Part shown: positions 6,547-7,429 of the stretch, one piece after another
How the letters are laid out: each line of letters opens with the position of its first letter
Position numbering within the stretch: position 1 is the stretch's first letter
DNA from: Oscillospiraceae bacterium
GTDB taxonomy: Bacteria > Bacillota_A > Clostridia > Oscillospirales > Oscillospiraceae
DNA: 7,429 nucleotides
Reading direction: 5' to 3'
Assembly (NCBI GenBank): GCA_015068055.1
Contig: SVLG01000077.1
Coordinates: 1 to 7,429, forward strand
Program-made: the position numbers and the translations under genes
Notes under the pieces: model-generated
Databases searched by the model: none
What the model saw: only the letters and a program-made list of their open reading frames with translations
What the model was told of the DNA's origin: nothing

Positions 6547-6580
6547 TACAAATGAATTGTACTACAAATGATTTTTCATT
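6547..6580. repeat. Interlocking inverted and direct repeats over the opine dehydrogenase promoter
   Basis: TACAAATGA occurs twice (6547-6555 and 6563-6571) with 16-base periodicity. TACAA-N5-TTGTA (6547-6561) and TTGTA-C-TACAA (6557-6567) are overlapping perfect inverted repeats, and AATGA-TTTT-TCATT (6567-6580) is a third. Together they cover the -10 box and most of the spacer up to the -35 box, where a repressor would act. No regulator gene is in the window. Confidence 0.5.
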
Positions 6581-6584
6581 GCAA
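6556..6584 (-). promoter_or_regulatory. Promoter of the opine dehydrogenase gene
   Basis: On the minus strand TTGCAA (plus 6579-6584) and TACAAT (plus 6556-6561) have a 17-base spacer. Hexamer matches are good (4 of 6 and 5 of 6). The leader is about 45-50 bases. The -10 box is embedded in inverted repeats described separately. Confidence 0.65.
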
Positions 6585-6600
6585 CAGCTTTTTGTTCACC

Positions 6601-6629
6601 TTTACAGAAACTGATCTTTGTGCTATAGT
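6601..6629 (+). promoter_or_regulatory. Promoter of gnd
   Basis: TTTACA (6601-6606) and TATAGT (6624-6629) are 17 bases apart, each matching the sigma-A consensus at 5 of 6 positions, with TGC before the -10 (extended). This is the strongest promoter in the window by inspection. The leader to the ATG is about 63 bases. Confidence 0.75.
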
Positions 6630-6698
6630 GTTCTGTGGTATAACTTGAGCAAAATTTACACGGAAGAACCGCGTACAGACATAAGGAGGAAGATACAA

Positions 6699-7429
6699 AT
6701 GAAAAAGGCTGACATCGGTCTCATCGGTCTCGCCGTAATGGGCGAAAACCTCGTCATGAACATGGAGAGCAAGGGCTTCACCGTGGCGGTGTACAACCGT
6801 ACCGTTGCCAAGGTGGAGAGCTTTGTGAATGGCCGCGCCGCCGGCAAGAACATCATCGGCTGTGAGAGTCTGCAGGCTCTGGCTGATAACCTTGCCAAAC
6901 CCCGTAAGGTCTTTATGATGGTCAAGGCCGGTTCTGCCGTGGATGAGATGATCGAGCAGCTTCTGCCCTATCTGGAGGAAGGCGATATCATCATCGATGG
7001 CGGCAACAGCCACTTCCCCGATACCGCCCGCCGCTGTGCCTATGTGGAGAGCAAGGGCCTGCTGTACGTGGGTACCGGTGTCTCCGGCGGTGAGGAGGGC
7101 GCCCTCAACGGCCCCAGCCTCATGCCCGGCGGCTCCAAGGCTGCCTGGGAGCATGTGAAGCCCATCTTCCAGGCCATCTGCGCCAAGGTGGAGGACGGTG
7201 CACCCTGCTGCGACTGGGTGGGCGAAGGCGGTGCCGGCCACTTCGTAAAGATGGTTCATAACGGCATTGAGTACGGCGATATGCAGCTTATCTGCGAGGC
7301 CTATCAGCTGATGCACGACGGCCTTGGCATGACGAACGAGGAGATGCACCAGGTCTTTGCCGAGTGGAATCAGGGCGAGCTGGACAGCTACCTCATTGAG
7401 ATCACCCGGGACATTCTGGCCTACAAGGA
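6699..7429 (+). CDS. gnd: 6-phosphogluconate dehydrogenase, 3' partial
   Basis: The first 243 codons of a gene that runs off the right edge. The enzyme oxidatively decarboxylates 6-phosphogluconate to ribulose 5-phosphate, yielding NADPH (or NADH in some lineages), in the oxidative pentose phosphate pathway. Visible features are the dinucleotide fold GLIGLAVMGENL (7-18), NRT at 33-35 (the pattern usual for NADP-preferring members), GGNSHFPDT (101-109), the substrate loop with S129-G130-G131 (GVSGGEEGA), and the catalytic stretch GAGHFVKMVHNGIEYGD with K184, N188 and E191, one position beyond sheep K183, N187 and E190. About half of the usual ~470-480 residues are present; the long helical C-terminal domain is cut off. 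The ATG is set by AAGGAGG at 6683-6689 with 9-base spacing. It is divergent from the opine dehydrogenase. Confidence 0.96.
   Translation, partial: MKKADIGLIGLAVMGENLVMNMESKGFTVAVYNRTVAKVESFVNGRAAGKNIIGCESLQALADNLAKPRKVFMMVKAGSAVDEMIEQLLPYLEEGDIIIDGGNSHFPDTARRCAYVESKGLLYVGTGVSGGEEGALNGPSLMPGGSKAAWEHVKPIFQAICAKVEDGAPCCDWVGEGGAGHFVKMVHNGIEYGDMQLICEAYQLMHDGLGMTNEEMHQVFAEWNQGELDSYLIEITRDILAYK

Noticed and set aside
5337..6614. Long 425-codon plus-strand reading frame opposite the opine dehydrogenase
   Set aside because: Its protein is a low-complexity run rich in G, A, V, H, L and D, typical of the antisense of a GC-rich gene. It spans two promoters and a regulatory region, and the opposite strand encodes a clear enzyme with catalytic motifs.
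6639..6644. TATAAC as an alternative -10 for gnd
   Set aside because: No reasonable -35 lies 16-18 bases upstream, whereas TTTACA/TATAGT with an extended -10 fits much better.
6576..7349. 257-codon minus-strand frame opposite gnd
   Set aside because: gnd on the plus strand has a ribosome binding site, a promoter and all catalytic residues; the minus frame is its shadow and runs through both promoters.

Overview
The window looks like chromosomal DNA of an anaerobic, fairly GC-rich member of the Clostridia; an Oscillospiraceae-type gut bacterium is my best guess. This rests on GGAGG-type ribosome binding sites before every complete gene, short leaders with sigma-A-like promoters, compact intrinsic terminators, a superoxide reductase (typical of strict anaerobes) and M20/PepV-type peptidases. 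The taxonomic call is inference from style, not from a marker gene. There are seven protein genes, two of them cut by the window edges. I see no RNA genes, mobile elements or CRISPR, and no gene-free stretch longer than about 200 bases.

Left part (2-4916, plus strand): the 3' part of a long gene fusing a transglutaminase-like cysteine-protease fold to an M20 dipeptidase of the PepV/Sapep type, closed by a strong terminator. After a recognisable promoter comes a tight three-gene operon: a DUF5058-like membrane protein, a second polytopic membrane protein I cannot name, and a membrane-anchored M20 hydrolase that resembles yeast carboxypeptidase S and mammalian PM20D1. The last two genes overlap by ATGA. 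A second perfect hairpin closes the operon and also serves the convergent gene.

Middle part (4930-6503, minus strand): a single-domain superoxide reductase that keeps all active-site ligands but has lost the four cysteines of the N-terminal desulforedoxin iron site, and upstream of it an opine (octopine/nopaline-type) dehydrogenase with its own terminator. Each appears to have its own promoter.

Right part (6504-7429): a divergent intergenic region with two good, oppositely oriented promoters and a cluster of interlocking inverted and direct repeats over the opine dehydrogenase promoter. It is followed by the 5' part of gnd (6-phosphogluconate dehydrogenase), which runs off the window.

Taken together (inference): two M20 hydrolases plus a two-protein membrane module suggest uptake or export and cleavage of peptides or N-acyl amino acids. 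The opine dehydrogenase could condense released amino acids with 2-oxo acids and reoxidise NAD(P)H, and gnd supplies NADPH. The most promising undescribed unit is the DUF5058 / unknown membrane protein / PM20D1-like hydrolase operon.
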